Positions 46,828 to 59,909 of a stretch of DNA of 64,000 nt are shown here, one piece after another. The stretch is from Stenopsyche tienmushanensis. Taxonomy: Eukaryota > Arthropoda > Insecta > Trichoptera > Stenopsychidae. The stretch lies in the NCBI GenBank assembly GCA_008973525.1, contig WACJ01000079.1, positions 992,001 through 1,056,000 on the forward strand, read 5' to 3'. Made by a program: the position numbers and the translations under genes. Within the stretch, counting starts at the first letter, position 1. The number at the start of each line of letters is the position of its first letter. The notes under the pieces were generated by a model. That model did not search any database. It was not told the DNA's origin and worked only from the letters and a program-made list of their open reading frames with translations.

Positions 46828-48699
46828 CCTTCGTATAGCAAAACGTTTTTATAAGTCTTAGAAGACATCCGATATTCGCATATTGTGTGTGAGAATTATG
46901 CTCAAATATCTTTCAAATAAGACCCCGAAAGGCTCTGCGTAAATAAAACATCGCATGTCTAAATTTAACCCCCAAACAAATGGAGTAGCGCATTTTCGCG
47001 TTTGTAGCAAACATTTTATATTCCGACCGCCACATTTATATTCGCATCGACGATGTTTGATTTTATTGGCGTGAAGATAAATAAAAAAACGTATATATAA
47101 AGGACAATTTTTTTACGGGGAACACTCAAACGTATTACCGCGAATATGGCCTCCGCCCGGGCTAATATGTATGAATGTTTTATGTAGGAAGGCAGCGCTC
47201 TGAATAAATATAAAGTATCGACCGGAAGATGTAGATGGTGAATGGGAAGATAGACGCCAGTATGTATCTATCAATTGTGGAAAGATACCATGAACATTTA
47301 TTCGGCTGGTCTTCTTCGGCAGGGGGCCGGAACCTTTGCGGAAGCCCCCGCTGGGCGAAATATGTTACGTCAATCAAAACGTATGTAGAAACGAGTGCCA
47401 TTAATCATTGGCGATGTGGATAACTTCATTGGGTGTAGTGATGTATATTTGACAATGTATTTTTTATCATCGTCCATCTATTCTTCAATAAATACATAAA
47501 AATAGCATCACCATTGGACGCTAGATAACTCCACTTCAATGGGGCCTGAAGATGAAAAGATGCTTAAGCTTTTGAGTGAACGCTCTGAATATATTTATGG
47601 GGTTTGATATTCATCCAATTTGTTGCGAAATTCATCAATATTTTCTAGCAATAAACTAATAAAGATAATATTTTATATGCGAGTGTTGCTTACTTTAACC
47701 ATATGATATTTAACTAATGTTTCTTTACAGACTGACTACTTAAAGGTTATTGGAATGCCCCAGTTTGTACAGTTACATAATGAGATTTGTTTGACTATTC
47801 TAACTAAATGTTAATTATGCCTAAGCATATATATTGTATAAATATATATACCCCCTTTTTTAACATATGTATCTATAAAACATATTTCAGTCGTATTTGA
47901 ACGTTCTGGGCATTTGCATTATGTGACACCTTTCATATTTCACTAAGTAAGTTGCTTGTAAACTAAGATATGCCTTCGTTGGTGAAAATGCGAATCCGAG
48001 ATGCATTTTTGACTCATGTAGGACTTCACCCTAGCCTGACAACACCCTCGTGAGGAAATGGGAGACTGGACAATTTTACTCCAGAAAGCCCTTTTTAATT
48101 AGATCAACAAGGTCGTCTAGAGTAGTTTTTTACTATCTTCTGAGAAAAACTACCCAGTATTTACAAACTTCCTACACTCCCTATCGAGATGTTTGCAAAA
48201 ACGTCCTTTGACACGTTCATCCAAGTGGCCTGTTGTAGTTGAATGTATAATACAGACAAATTAAATGTAATCCCTTCCTATGAATGGATAATTCATATAA
48301 CTTGATCAAAATCGTTAATCCAATTAATATTTTATAGCTTCAAGCATTGAAATAAATATTGATTTGTTAATACACAAATATTCAAAGTCTAATATGAAAG
48401 AATAATCTTAAATAACTTGCTATAAATTTATATTATTTCCATTAATATTGGGGTGTTACACACAAACGTTCGGTATTCATATATGAAAACTAAAAAGCCA
48501 TAACTTCTATAAAACATAATTAATTCAATCAAAATAATCTTCATCCGTTTCTATAGTCATTTGCTAATATTTTTTTTATAAAAATCCACACTTTTATAAT
48601 CAATAAATTGATCGAACCCTTGAATAATTTCGTTCTGATTTCTGAACTTTTCATTCCTTAAAAAGTGGTGAAAAAGGTAAATATAATAAGTTTTGTTCG
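46828..48699. other. Unassigned DNA; GC-richer patch 46920-47420
   Basis: Two overlapping frames of 73 and 62 codons at 47180-47423 lie on opposite strands with no known domain. AT-rich elsewhere, with a short TA repeat near 47830. Confidence 0.35.
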
Positions 48700-49110
48700 C
48701 TCATTTTTTTTCCTTTTGTCACATATTAAATAATCAATTTTCATCACATTTCCAAGTGTCTCAATTTTTTGCCCTATGATAGTTCGTGCGGCACCCATTT
48801 ATTCAGCTTTTTAGTCCTTCTTATTGAAACGAGACGACATATAATAAACAAACTAACACCTAACTTAAATGCTCGAACATTTGGTTCCATTATGGTCTTT
48901 AAATCTTCATTTCTAACGACGATTTTGGTCTTCCTTGAGGCTCTTTGTCGAGAATCATATTCCCAAAACGATATTTTTTCACCACATTATCACCAATTGA
49001 TTTGATTTACCAAAAGCTCTGTTAATATTTTTAGCTTTTTTTGCTGCACTGTTCGCCAATTTTAAACTCGAAAGAAAAGTAAGCGAAAATCTTTTATTGA
49101 TGCCATACTA
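48700..49110 (-). pseudogene. Mariner transposase, N-terminal half
   Basis: From about 49100 downward: LANSAAKKAKNINRAFG (mariner N-terminal pattern (L)G.NAAE.ARNIN.AFG), GDNVVKKYRF, DKEPQGRPKSS (EDEPR.GRP), then after a frameshift VRNEDLKTIMEPNVRAFKLG, a helix-turn-helix region, RRTKKLNKWVPHELS, a stop, and KLRHLEM. These are the two helix-turn-helix segments and the WVPHEL linker. The catalytic half is absent. The plus-strand 78-codon frame at 48769-49005 is only a shadow. The ends of the element were not found. Confidence 0.82.
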
Positions 49111-51278
49111 TTAAAAGTCAATAATTACTTAATTTTACTTCACTATCTGAAATTCCGAATCTTCATGTGTAACTATGTAATAATGCTTACATTTTTTTTA
49201 ACTGTAATTAAGTAAAAAATATATACAATTTTTTGAACATGTTATTTCAAAACCTCGAAAAAACGTGCATAAGAGGGTCGCCCAAATTCCCAAGATTTTT
49301 TGGTCAAATTATTCATCATTTGCATATTACGTTGTCATTTGACACGATCACTTTGTTTACTAAACCAAATACATTGTTGTGATCATTATCTTCAAATTAT
49401 TTGTAAATCAAATTGTTGTTCAGATCATCTTAAATGTATTGATTTATCTAAAAAATTATATAATTTTTTTTATTAATTGGTAGTAATATTTTCTTGTGGA
49501 TTGAGGAAATGCGCTATTTGATCTTGAAGATATTAAAAATAAAGTAATAAGGATCGCAATTCCTTTTGTATAAAACAGGCTCGCTTTGAATACAGTTTGA
49601 GATATATTAAGTAAACAGCCAAAACAATAAGACGGAAATGAGTTATTGAGGCTTTGTTGTCTTCCAAGATGAAATCAAGTGGAAAATATTTCCGCACGAC
49701 GTCCTTTAATATTTATTATATTTTCCACGAGACGAAAGTCGATTGCCGACGTTATCGGGGAACTCAGCAAAAATCGCTATTTGAACAATTCAAAAGGACG
49801 AAAGTGAAATACCGATGTTAATTGGAAGCCAAACGCCAAAAAGCGATATCTGCTCGCAGTCTCTGCCCGTACAAAAAATGATTGTCAGCGTTTATTGACG
49901 TTTATTTCGTTGGGGAATTGTCGAAGAGCTTCAATTGATTTATTGGAGCCAATGTGACTATCAGTTTCTGCTAGATTTGTTTTTAAAAAATGATGAAAAA
50001 CACACAGCCCCGATGTGGGTGAATGTATTTTGTTCATTTCGCCGCGAATCGTGTATATTGAATAGTTTGAATGCTCCCAAATGACTTGTAAAAAATTTAC
50101 GCCACCGAGAGTGGTCGTAAATTTGGATATTTCGTCCGTAGCATTTCTGGAAATGGGCTGTTCGGACATTACAGGGAATTTAATCCTATATATGGTGTTG
50201 TAAATTATCGAAACGCCGCCGATAAACGTAATTAAAAATAGGTAGCTGGCAACGCCAAATTATGGCTAAGAAGTAATGATCGTGCGGTTACCTTTAAACA
50301 GCCATGAGCTAATTTTAATAAAGTCATTTCGACCTCATATACATCATATTCATAGCGAAAACCTAATTAATTAAATATAATATATATTTTAATACATCGC
50401 AAAAATTTGAACTTCACGCATATAATGAGCAAAAATTATAGCGATTAATATTTTTGTATTTTTAGAGAAAACAAAATCAACTTGATCAATGATCAAATCT
50501 TGATATAATCGGTTAAATGGCCTGTGGATCCAAAGTTTGTAGCAAAAATTCAATGTACCAATAAATTTGAGAGATTGAAATGATTTTTAATTCCGATTGA
50601 TCTTGTCGATTCTGGTGTAACCAGAGAACCTGGATCCTAAAAATTATCTTTATTTTGTCAAAACGACCTTTTTTGAACGGCCCAGAATATTTCGTTATAC
50701 GGCCAAAAATGACGAAAAATGACTTAAAATAACAGTATTTGTAGTAATAATTAAAATATTATTTAACAATAACAATTTTGCTTAATCATTCATAAAACCT
50801 ATTTTGTATAATTTTATCTCTATTCCTTACATGAAAAAATGTATTCCTAAAAAAATTTCCTATGGAAATTGCCTAAATTCGATTGTAAATATAACACCAT
50901 TCAAATAGTCGACCAAAATTTAAATAAAAAAGTAGTTCGAAAAGAGAATATTTGAGCAAAACTTGACGTAAGCCGCGAAAAATATATAAATATATAGGGC
51001 GCATATGTATGCAAAATTTTATCGGGGGTTAGGGGGCTCTTTTGTTATATTTTATCCATAGTCTCTATGTCCTAAGTGCCAGGATTGTCGAAATAGATTT
51101 ATTTTGAAAAAATACCCAAATTTCACCTTTGAATCATCATAACTTTTTAATATGTGGTCGTAACATAATATAAGTTTGCCAAGGTCAGGGTTAAGAAAAT
51201 ACTTTTTTAAATTTATGACATTTGTATTAAATTTATTAACAAAATTTGTTCAAATTGGCCATCTTTGCTTTTGCTGGG
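49111..51278. other. Unassigned DNA; mixed-composition block 49620-50290
   Basis: The 94-codon frame at 49885-50169 minus has no known domain. 50864-50898 shares a 19-base exact core, TTTCCTATGGAAATTGCCT, with 8946-8980. 51070-51278 probably contains the 3' tail of the transposase fragment that gave rise to the array at 51279, but no clear motif remains. Confidence 0.35.
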
Positions 51279-51532
51279 ACAAAGAAATCCAGTGGTATCA
51301 GATCTGGAGACTGTGCGAGCCACGAAATAGGGGACGTCTTTAGACAAGGAAATCCAGCGGTGTCAGGTCTGATGACAGTACGAGCCACGAAATAGAACAC
51401 GACACTAGACAACGAAATCCAGTGGTGTCAGGTCTGGAGACAGTACAAGCCACGGAATAGAACACGTCACTAGACAACGAAATCCAGTGGTGTCAGATCT
51501 GGAGACTATGCGACCCACGGAATAGGGTACTG
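51279..51532 (-). repeat. Tandem array of a 65-bp unit derived from a transposase motif
   Basis: GAAATCCAG begins at 51284, 51349, 51414 and 51479 (GAAATCCAGTGG or GAAATCCAGCGG), an exact 65-bp step, giving about four copies that differ at a few positions. On the minus strand each unit translates around SPDLTPLDF preceded by WVA or WLA and a stop or Q. That is the third-catalytic-Asp motif W.A.SPDLTPLDFF.W of mariner/IS630-type transposases. 65 is not a multiple of three, so the array cannot be read as one protein. It is a small satellite born from a transposon fragment, not a gene. Confidence 0.85.
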
Positions 51533-51855
51533 AAATATTTCCAATCACCACAATTCTTATATTTAAGTTAAGAATATAGTTTTACAATAATTTGTTCTGG
51601 TCTTTACCTCATTAAAAAATGCTCACTAGTTTTAAAACAATGGCGTGACATACACCATGATATATAAACTTGTTGGACATTTCATTTAAAAAAGTTTGTC
51701 CCAGAAGTACTCGACCTGACATATAAACGGCGGATGTTGCTTAAAAATAATTACTATGCTAGAAAGTATCTATCTTATAAAGCTTAAGAGTTTAAGTTTA
51801 AAGATGTTACGTTGTTTAGTATTTGTTTGTAAACGTTTTCAGTGAATTTATAAGC
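51533..51855. other. AT-rich spacer
   Basis: Between the array and the next mariner remnant; no feature seen. Confidence 0.4.
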
Positions 51856-52240
51856 ATGGAAACAAATAATCATCGTTATGTGATGCTTTTATTTGATAGA
51901 GCTCTGTCCAATCAATATCAAAGTCGAACTATATTCTACTCTGGGGTAGTCTGCTCATTCATTTATAATAGTAAAATATTGAGAACAGAGTTTAAACGAG
52001 GCTATACGAGCTGCCAAAATGAACATCGCAATGATCGACCAAAGAGGGTGACCACGTCAAAAACTGTGAATAAAATCTACAAAATGATGAAATTGCTGGA
52101 GCTAGCAGATTGGTAGACATTTCAAATAGTCCTCTACATCTCTTATTGACTGAAAATTTAGATAGGTACCGCATTTGCTCACAATAGAACAAAAACAGCG
52201 TAACTAGGTTGCTTCAATCGAATGTTTGGTATTGATTGCT
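51856..52240 (+). pseudogene. Mariner transposase, N-terminal half
   Basis: The ATG at 51856 opens METNNHRYVMLLF. A shifted frame then gives ELCPINIKVELYSTLG, a stop, SAHSFIIVKY, a further shift and RTEFKRGYTSCQNEH, DRPKRVTTSKTVNKIYKMM, a deletion, LELADW, then LLTENLDRYRICSQ and IEQKQRN-VASIECLV. It belongs to the same family as the remnant at 19765-20140 (shared KYW..EFKRG.TSCQ(D/N)E and VTTS), here on the plus strand. The catalytic region is missing. Confidence 0.85.
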
Positions 52241-55200
52241 ATTTTAAGGAGCTCCACTGTTCTCACTAAAATTAGAGTATCGGCATTATTGAAGTATTTT
52301 CAGTTGTAAATTTGATTTGAGTTTGTTACGATTTACATAAGAGACCGCATTGAATTGAATTTATGCGATAAGTAAAATTATCCGATAGGTCCTTGAAACG
52401 GGGACAAATTACATCAATGCTGAAAACACCCACAAAGGTCACCCCATTTGGCGATATATAGTTGAATATCTTCAGATAGCAAAATAACAATCTACATTAT
52501 TGTTCTGAACTTTGTTCTTTACCACAGTACCATAGCATTAATAACTCCACGTGCGTGACGGGTTATTGTTCGACCGGTCACTCGTTGAATCATCACTCTA
52601 ATTTACTTGAATTTATACGTCCAACACACGCCGATATAATATAAATATATTCCCGGAATAAAACCGGGACTCTCTCCTTTGACGTGGAGTAGAATTAATC
52701 TTTTTTTTTGTGACTCTCGCACAAATATATAACCTCTTAGTTCAACGACTGCCTTTTATGAATCGTCCTTTTTCTGTTAAAATTGATTATCCTCTCCAAT
52801 CTCTCCTTTTCTTTCCTCTCTGCGTACAGTAACAGATGTCCAATATGATATATAATTCATATGTGTATGTTCACAAGTCTCTCGCAGGAATTTATTTCAT
52901 TCACAAAGTGTTCGAACAGTGATACAGAACACGACCGCAAAAATACACAGGATACATCTGTAATTTATTGCAGTGTTATTTAAATTGAAATATCGATTCA
53001 CATCATTCAGCGGATATGAATAGATGTGGGTTTTTGTGTGGAAATTGTTGGGAACATCTGCTAAATACATTAGTGGTAGTTGTTTTGGATACTGAAAGTC
53101 ATGTGCCAAGTTTACGACATTGTACAACGGGGTCAATAGTATTATATATTGACACTACTTTTTGTCAAGAGTAAAATGTATATACATGAAAAAGGATAGT
53201 TTAGGATTAATTTACGGCTTGGAAAATTTTATTTATTATTTAGCCTTCAATTCGTGGCCATAATGCTTCAATTTATTTAAAATTTGGCTGTAGATAAAAA
53301 TATACTTCGTTATTCAGGATTCTGCAAGTTGCAGAAATAAATGTGCATTATATTTTTCGACGTATCATTTATTAATAAATTTATCCGAAATTTAAAAATA
53401 AATGTAGTAGAAGAAATAGTTCCTTCGTTGTCATGTCTAGCAAAATTTTTCTCAGCAAAAAAATATTTGAAACTACCCAAATTGTAAAAAATTATGTGTT
53501 TTTTCTACAAGCTTCATCTTTTTTTAAGGGTTAAATCTTGAACTTTTTATCTAAATATCAAACTTATTTTTTATACATATTTTTTTACTTTTATAGAAAT
53601 TCTATACTTATTCATATTCTCATCACGTTAAATTTTCCAAAAAATACTAAGGCAAAAATATATCTTTCCGTATTCCATTCAAAATGTGCTTGCGTATTTT
53701 CTGAAGGACCAAATCGCATAATTTGATAATATTTTGTATGAAATGTTCACAACCTTCTCGGAGGGATCTAAACCGTTTTTGATCCTTTATGCCGGATAAA
53801 AGTCCGGCTTGTTTACAAACACATATGATGATTTTTTCCACGATGGAATATTTCTTTATTAGCTAATATAATTTGAAAGACCGAAATTTTATCCAAGAAT
53901 AAAATATGTTATAACAGAGATTTTCCATTTTTATGAGATTTATGAAATATATTCAATGTGATTTTCCATTGAATATGAATAGAGTTTTTCCCCATAAACT
54001 TAATTTTAAACATTAATTCAAAACTTAAGCATGACATCTTCGTCCACGTAATATTAATGGGTCTTTTGTGTTTCCATGAGAATGCTTAAATGTAATTAAA
54101 AACTAATACTACACTAGATATTCGCACTTCGAATTTGCTGTATGAAGTATGGCTATAAAGTAACAAGACTGAGCGATATGTGAATCGAATTATATCATGT
54201 AAGCCAAAATTCTATGATTATTGAGAGGATATTGATTTCAAAAAGCATTATTTTCATTAATAATTTGAATTCAAAGAACGTATCAGTGACACATTTGAAA
54301 AAAAATGGACAAAATGACTACTGAATAATTTTAGATGCTACTTAATTTTATATTGAAGAATACATGAGATAAATTCTAGAAGATGCCAAAATCTATCTAA
54401 ATGTAGAAAAAGTTGAAAAAAATAATCAAATGCAGAAGAGGGGACAGTTGTAAAAAAAACATTTCATCCCTTATCAGAGCAAAACACTTATTTGGCAGAT
54501 ATTGGCCTCCCTTTTCTTTTTATTTTCCTGAAATCAAGTCTTCTCTTATTTTTAGAATATTGGAATGAAAATACATTAAGATTTATAATGTTTGTACATT
54601 GATGGAGAATACCTGGAAGACTAAGTTTTGGCATTAAAATTGAGTTATTAAAGGAATCTCTTTTTTTTATAGCCGTGAATAGGATGTTTCAGATAGTTTA
54701 TTGAAAAAATTAAGATTATATACTATTATTTACAGATTTACTGATAAAAAAAAGGTTCACTCATACATTTTGTTTACACTAAGGAATTGTTTATACTTCA
54801 GCTTTCAATATTGCACATTAATAATATTAAATGTATCCAAATATTGTATATACGATACAATTTATCTTACATCAATAAGACGCATACCCGATGGAATAAA
54901 ATTGAAGACAATGTATTGGAAGATAACTTCGTTCAAGTTACATCCATCCAAGATATATCATCTATAAAGTGTCTCAAAACGAACTTTAAATAAAATGAAG
55001 CGAATTTTCACTGATCGTTTTCCATGTCGTTCAATTTTCCCACGCCAGATATCTAATTCGGTGTAAATCTGGATTTATTTTTATCTCGTGAAGCATCCTG
55101 AGATTATAAAATATTCATGTCCTTATTATATTTCTAAATCGGTTTTCAGTATTTTGCTTGTAGAACGAATAAGTCGCTCTATTGTACGGCTTTGAATAAA

Positions 55201-56099
55201 ACGCCTATAAACACGTACCTTCCATTATGTTTGTAATTTTTCTGGCTCGGGACCACCATAAAATTTATTATCCCCGACAAAAATATTAAAAAAAGGGTTT
55301 TAATGTCCGCCGCAGAACGCGGAAGAATAAATTTGTATTTATATCCAGCGTGAAATTGAAGATTACTGCAGAACCACTGTAGTAGCTTTTGTGCTTTATG
55401 ACCTGTCCGCCAGTTGACTGAATTAACTAATGTATTTCATAAATCTTGGACTTTTTAGCTGAACCCAAATCATATAGTGCAGACGGAAGCGAATTTAATT
55501 AACATTAAAATTAACAATAAATCAATTTTATTTATACACAATTATATCGATTCAAATGTATCAGAATATTCAAAATATTAAGATAAATAACATAGTTAAA
55601 TTAATTCACATTTTGCAAATCATTTTCTAATTTAAAAAAAACATTACTTATTTAATGGATATCGAAATCAATTCTTACTAAAAATATAATTATTTTCAAA
55701 ATCAATATTTTTATTGCAATTGCATTTTTAAATTTTCAAGCTAGTATAATAATAGAAAATATTACCGCTTAATGGATGTGAACATATATAAAATCTTACC
55801 TGAAAAAAGTAAAACATTTATTTAAAATATTACTAAAATATTGGAAAATATTTTCTAAAAAATTGCACTCTAAAAATTATCATAACTTTTATGTGCGATT
55901 TTAAAAAATGGACTTAAATTCGATCGTTCTTCGCCAAAAGTTTCATGATTTTTTAAAAAAAATGTTTGGGAGAATAAGAGCTATTTTTAATGTATATTTG
56001 AGAACATGAGAATTATTCAAATATAACCCAGACTTTTATTGTATAAATTTATTATGTAGAAAAATAAGACACTCCATTTGTATTTCTATGTTAAATTTA
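52241..56099. other. Mostly AT-rich unassigned DNA
   Basis: Open frames here are at most 97 codons with hydrophobic AT-biased translations. Mixed-composition patches are seen at 52540-52730 and 55160-55400. No repeat pair was found except the start of the next entry. Confidence 0.35.
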
Positions 56100-56130
56100 T
56101 ACAGCAAAATTCCGCGCTATATTCGAATTC
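56100..56130. repeat. 31-bp dispersed motif, second copy
   Basis: TACAGCAAAATTCCG, CGCTATATT and CGAATTC match 46797-46827 at 28 of 31 bases. Confidence 0.55.
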
Positions 56131-56188
56131 TTCTCAAATAATACTGGTGTTATGCACACATGTAATAATACTATTTATATTATATGTA

Positions 56189-57261
56189 CAATAGACTCTC
56201 GATTATTCGAAGAACTGTCGGGGAGGATAAACACGGATAACTGGTAAACATGGATAATCGAAATCATCATATTTCTACTTGGTTTCGATTATATTTGCAA
56301 TACAAATTTTTATTTCATAATTTTAATACTCATTATTTATTAAGAGAAGCGCTTGTTATTAATCTGTATGGTAGGATAATCGCGTATTTGCGAGCGAATT
56401 CCAGTGATTCAGAAAGAGACGGAGAGCTTCCTGCGTACATCGCACAGTTGTATAAATTGTTAACCCAAATTCATCGACTAATAATAATGTGTGAATGATA
56501 ATATTAATAAATTTCAAGTGTATTGTTTATGTTTACTTGAAGAAATGATCGAATATTTTGTGCTATCGACGGTATTTATATATTTAACTCGTTCGTCACT
56601 GCGTCCACCAGATATGCGCGTCTCCAAAGTCCGAATCTCCGTAAGGCGAATCCAGCATCTCATTGTTACGTATTTCTATAACGACTTAACGCAAATGTTA
56701 ACTTTACGAACGTCTTTCTATAGTGCCTTCCACATGACAACTGTCTAAATATCTTTCAAGATCGCCCTCGAAACTTGCATTCTTACCCTTGTCTATTCTC
56801 ACTTGCTTATCTTCACTTTTTGTTAATTTGACTAATGACAGAGTTAAGCTTATCGATCTAACATAAAACAACACATAAGTGAAGATGCACCATATGTCAT
56901 CTGTGTTTATCCCGTGCGTTATAAAATCGCATCGCTATTCCTTCTGTTTACGCTCCGACTATAGAATTTGGGCTCCGTGAGAAACAACACCGATTCATGT
57001 TGGTCGACGAGAGTGTTAAATATAAGCTTCATATGCGCCGCTGCGTTCCTGACAGATAAGTGGATTTGTACGGATTTTAAATCAGCTCACTACTCAAAGG
57101 GTTATACCCGGTAGTCAGTTTAACACTCTCGTCGCCCAACATATCGTCCTCAACGTCTCTGTCTCTCTCCAAGCTCAACGTACAAGAGCTCTTTTTCTGA
57201 TTCACTTAAATTCATTCGCAAAGACACAATCATCCGTACCCGAATAATCGAGAGTACACTG
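56189..57261. mobile_element. 1073-bp TA-flanked element with pogo/Tigger-like ends
   Basis: The left end CAATAGACTCTCGATTATTC (56189-56208) and the right end, whose reverse complement reads CAGTGTACTCTCGATTATTC (57242-57261), match at 18 of 21 bases including the next G. TA lies directly outside both (56187-56188 and 57262-57263). The tip CAGTG..... CTCGATTATTCG is of the pogo/Tigger kind. The two open frames inside (56250-56498 and 56491-56748) do not show a CENP-B/HTH or DDE domain, so I regard it as non-autonomous. It also contains an internal inverted repeat (separate entry). Confidence 0.72.
56997..57142. repeat. 24-bp inverted repeat around a 98-bp loop
   Basis: ATGTTGGTCGACGAGAGTG (then TTAAA) at 56997-57020 is matched by its inverse at 57119-57142 at 23 of 24 bases. 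It may be a nested 146-bp MITE or a structural part of the surrounding element. No target duplication is evident. Confidence 0.75.
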
Positions 57262-57263
57262 TA

Positions 57264-57791
57264 ATATACACGAATTGTATATAAACATAATTTTCATATA
57301 TTTTATTTCCCAAGATGTATCATAGATTTTTTTACGCGGTTTTTTGTCTCTGGGCAACCCACTTTAAGGTATTATATAAATGTCGTACCTTTTTTGACAC
57401 ATTACCGACCCTAAACGCTCGAATGGCATCTATGTGGAAATTTATATTCAGTAAAATAGGATTATAGTCGTTTAAGAAAAATAAAATGTTTACATACAAT
57501 AAATGTTTTGTTGGGAGAAATGAACATATCTCTTTTTTTTCATATCATTTTGGCATTCAAAACTATTTTTTCATATACTTTTTAGTAAATCCAATTAAAT
57601 TATTAAACGATCCTTTCACTACGAATTATGATTTCAAATTCCCTTTTTGATGGTTTATTATCTGTGAACATTTTTTATTAAAAGTATCATTAATATCCCT
57701 TTTTCCTAAAAAATGAATGTAACTAAATGTAACAGAAATTTAAATAAAAGCATGTAATCTTAAATTGATAAACATTGAAACCTCAACTTGA
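57264..57791. other. AT-rich spacer
   Basis: No gene or repeat seen between the pogo-like element and the MITE. Confidence 0.4.
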
Positions 57792-57908
57792 TATAACACA
57801 TCACTCAATAAGTTTGTAGGAATTTTTGAAAAAACCCAACGACCCCGAATAACGAAAAAAATATTTTAACTAAAAAAACCCTTCCAACTTATTAAGTAAT
57901 GTGTTATA
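57792..57908. mobile_element. 117-bp MITE of the CACTCAATAAGTTCG mariner family
   Basis: TATAACACATCACTCAATAA with GTTTGTAGGAA (57792-57822) pairs with the inverse of CCTTCCAACTTATTAAGT and AATGTGTTATA (57880-57908). TA is present at both outer edges. The centre is about 57 bp of non-coding DNA. The ends match the mariner at 16592-17043 more closely than they match the 12.1-kb MITE at the outermost bases (AACACATCACTC). Confidence 0.85.
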
Positions 57909-59909
57909 TGAATGCAATATATAGTTTAAATTGTATACAGATATTCTTCTTTTTTTTTCATTCAAAAACCAAAATTTCATGCCATATCCAAAAGGTTGAT
58001 AACTTATACAATAGCAACTCTGCCTTTTTTGTGATAAATGTGCTGTCTCTGAATTAAATTTATTAAGCGTTCTAGCGAACCATAAAGTGTTAAATTTGAT
58101 TTTCATCGTTTTTCCTGGATTGCATATATTTTATAACCATATGAAATAATTTATAAAATAAGCACACATTGCGATTATCAGGGTATTTTCTATCCTAAAT
58201 AATTTAGCTCGAATAATTTACAATCGGCAATATTGATTCCTGTAAATATCAAAGAGATTAATGAATAAATATCACTTTTTATTCGGTTTCCTGTTGATGA
58301 ACACTTTAAAAACACTCTACAAATGAGGATTTCTGAGGACCATTTAAACTTCTGGATTGGCATTCAGGAAGGATTTCCTCCGCTCTCACAATCAAGCTTT
58401 TCAGTGTTACTACCATTTACAACCGCATGTATCTCGAAGCTCAGCATTTTGACGTTAACATTAATAAAATATCTTGTTTAATGAGGATGGATCATGTCTT
58501 GGGATATAAAAGATCCGCGTCCTTTCAAAATGGCACAAGCACCTCATTAGATCCATTTTTGCCATTTTAACCTTGTTGAGTATACTATCCTGCTTAAAAG
58601 ATATTTTTTTTTGTATTTCATGAAAATACTAAAACAGAACTACTATTTTCCGGCAGATTATTTTTATTGGTTCAGTTATAATTTAAATATTTATTAATAA
58701 ACGTTCCCACAAAAAAAACGACGATAGATGGGCGATAGATTTTCGTTTTTTTGATTTACCAAATGAGCGAGGTATTTAGTATTGAATTAATTTAATAAAT
58801 TCAAAAAATATACTGATTTTCTGCCTCACCGAATAATTAATCTCAACTATGTTTTCTTTCAGTGGTATGCTCATGAATCTGCCATAAATAACATAACTCA
58901 AATCTGCAGGCCGGCTGCGGACAGACGCGTATCACTGGCAGGGGCCCACGTTTTCCCCGGGCGACACATATTTGTATACATTACGGTTGGTGATATATTA
59001 TCGAACATTTGCATGCTACCCTCGTTCCCGAAATCCTATAAGACCATTCCTGGAACGGTGAGATATCCATTCCGCAACGCTACTCGACACCATCACGCCT
59101 GGCTACGTCTCTGAAAATCCTGTTAATTATTTCAGTGCAATATGCATCAGAACAATGAGTGCACAGCTACAAAGAAACAGCTTTGTTTTAGTTTAATAAT
59201 TTATGGCCGCGCTTTGAAGCCTCGAGAAAATTGCACATTTCACTCGGAGCCCTCGTAATGGATGAAAAATTATCGCGAAAACACTGGGTAATCTCGGGCT
59301 TAAATGGAACGGGTTTTTAATTCCAATTGTTTCGTACACACAAGCGGTCTGTAATCTTTATGTGGAGTTTTGAAGATAATAAATTCGCAGTTAGGACTAC
59401 GCATATAATTAAATGAGCCTTAAGTGTTCCGCCAGGCAAGAAACTGTGATAACCTTCTTCTTTGTCTAATAAATCACAAATTTTGACAGCAAACGACCTA
59501 TAAGTCCGACTTAGATAACTTTACCCAGAATTGCAAAAAAAATTAAAAATTATATTTGATTCAAATATAACATGTTTCCGTTATGTAAAAAAACATTTTT
59601 ATAGCACAACCCTTGAAGACAAACCAATATAATGTGTTTATAAATTGATTTAATTTTAGCTTTTAGCTAGCATTGGTTTTATTTAAAAAATATTTTTAAA
59701 AACGAATTCGATTAAAGCACTCTATTATTAGGCATACATTTATCATAATTTGTTATTATAATGAACAGACAGACATACATTCAATTTTACATGTATAAAA
59801 ACGATCAAATTCAATATCTTTCAGGATATTTAAATTAATTTATAATGATGATATTAAGTATACTGCAGAGTACTGCAGAATTTCTCAAACATTGCAATAT
59901 TTCCAAGAT
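57909..59909. other. Unassigned DNA; GC-richer block 58860-59310
   Basis: The block is mixed-composition with no ORF of note. Other parts are AT-rich. No repeat pair found. Confidence 0.35.
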
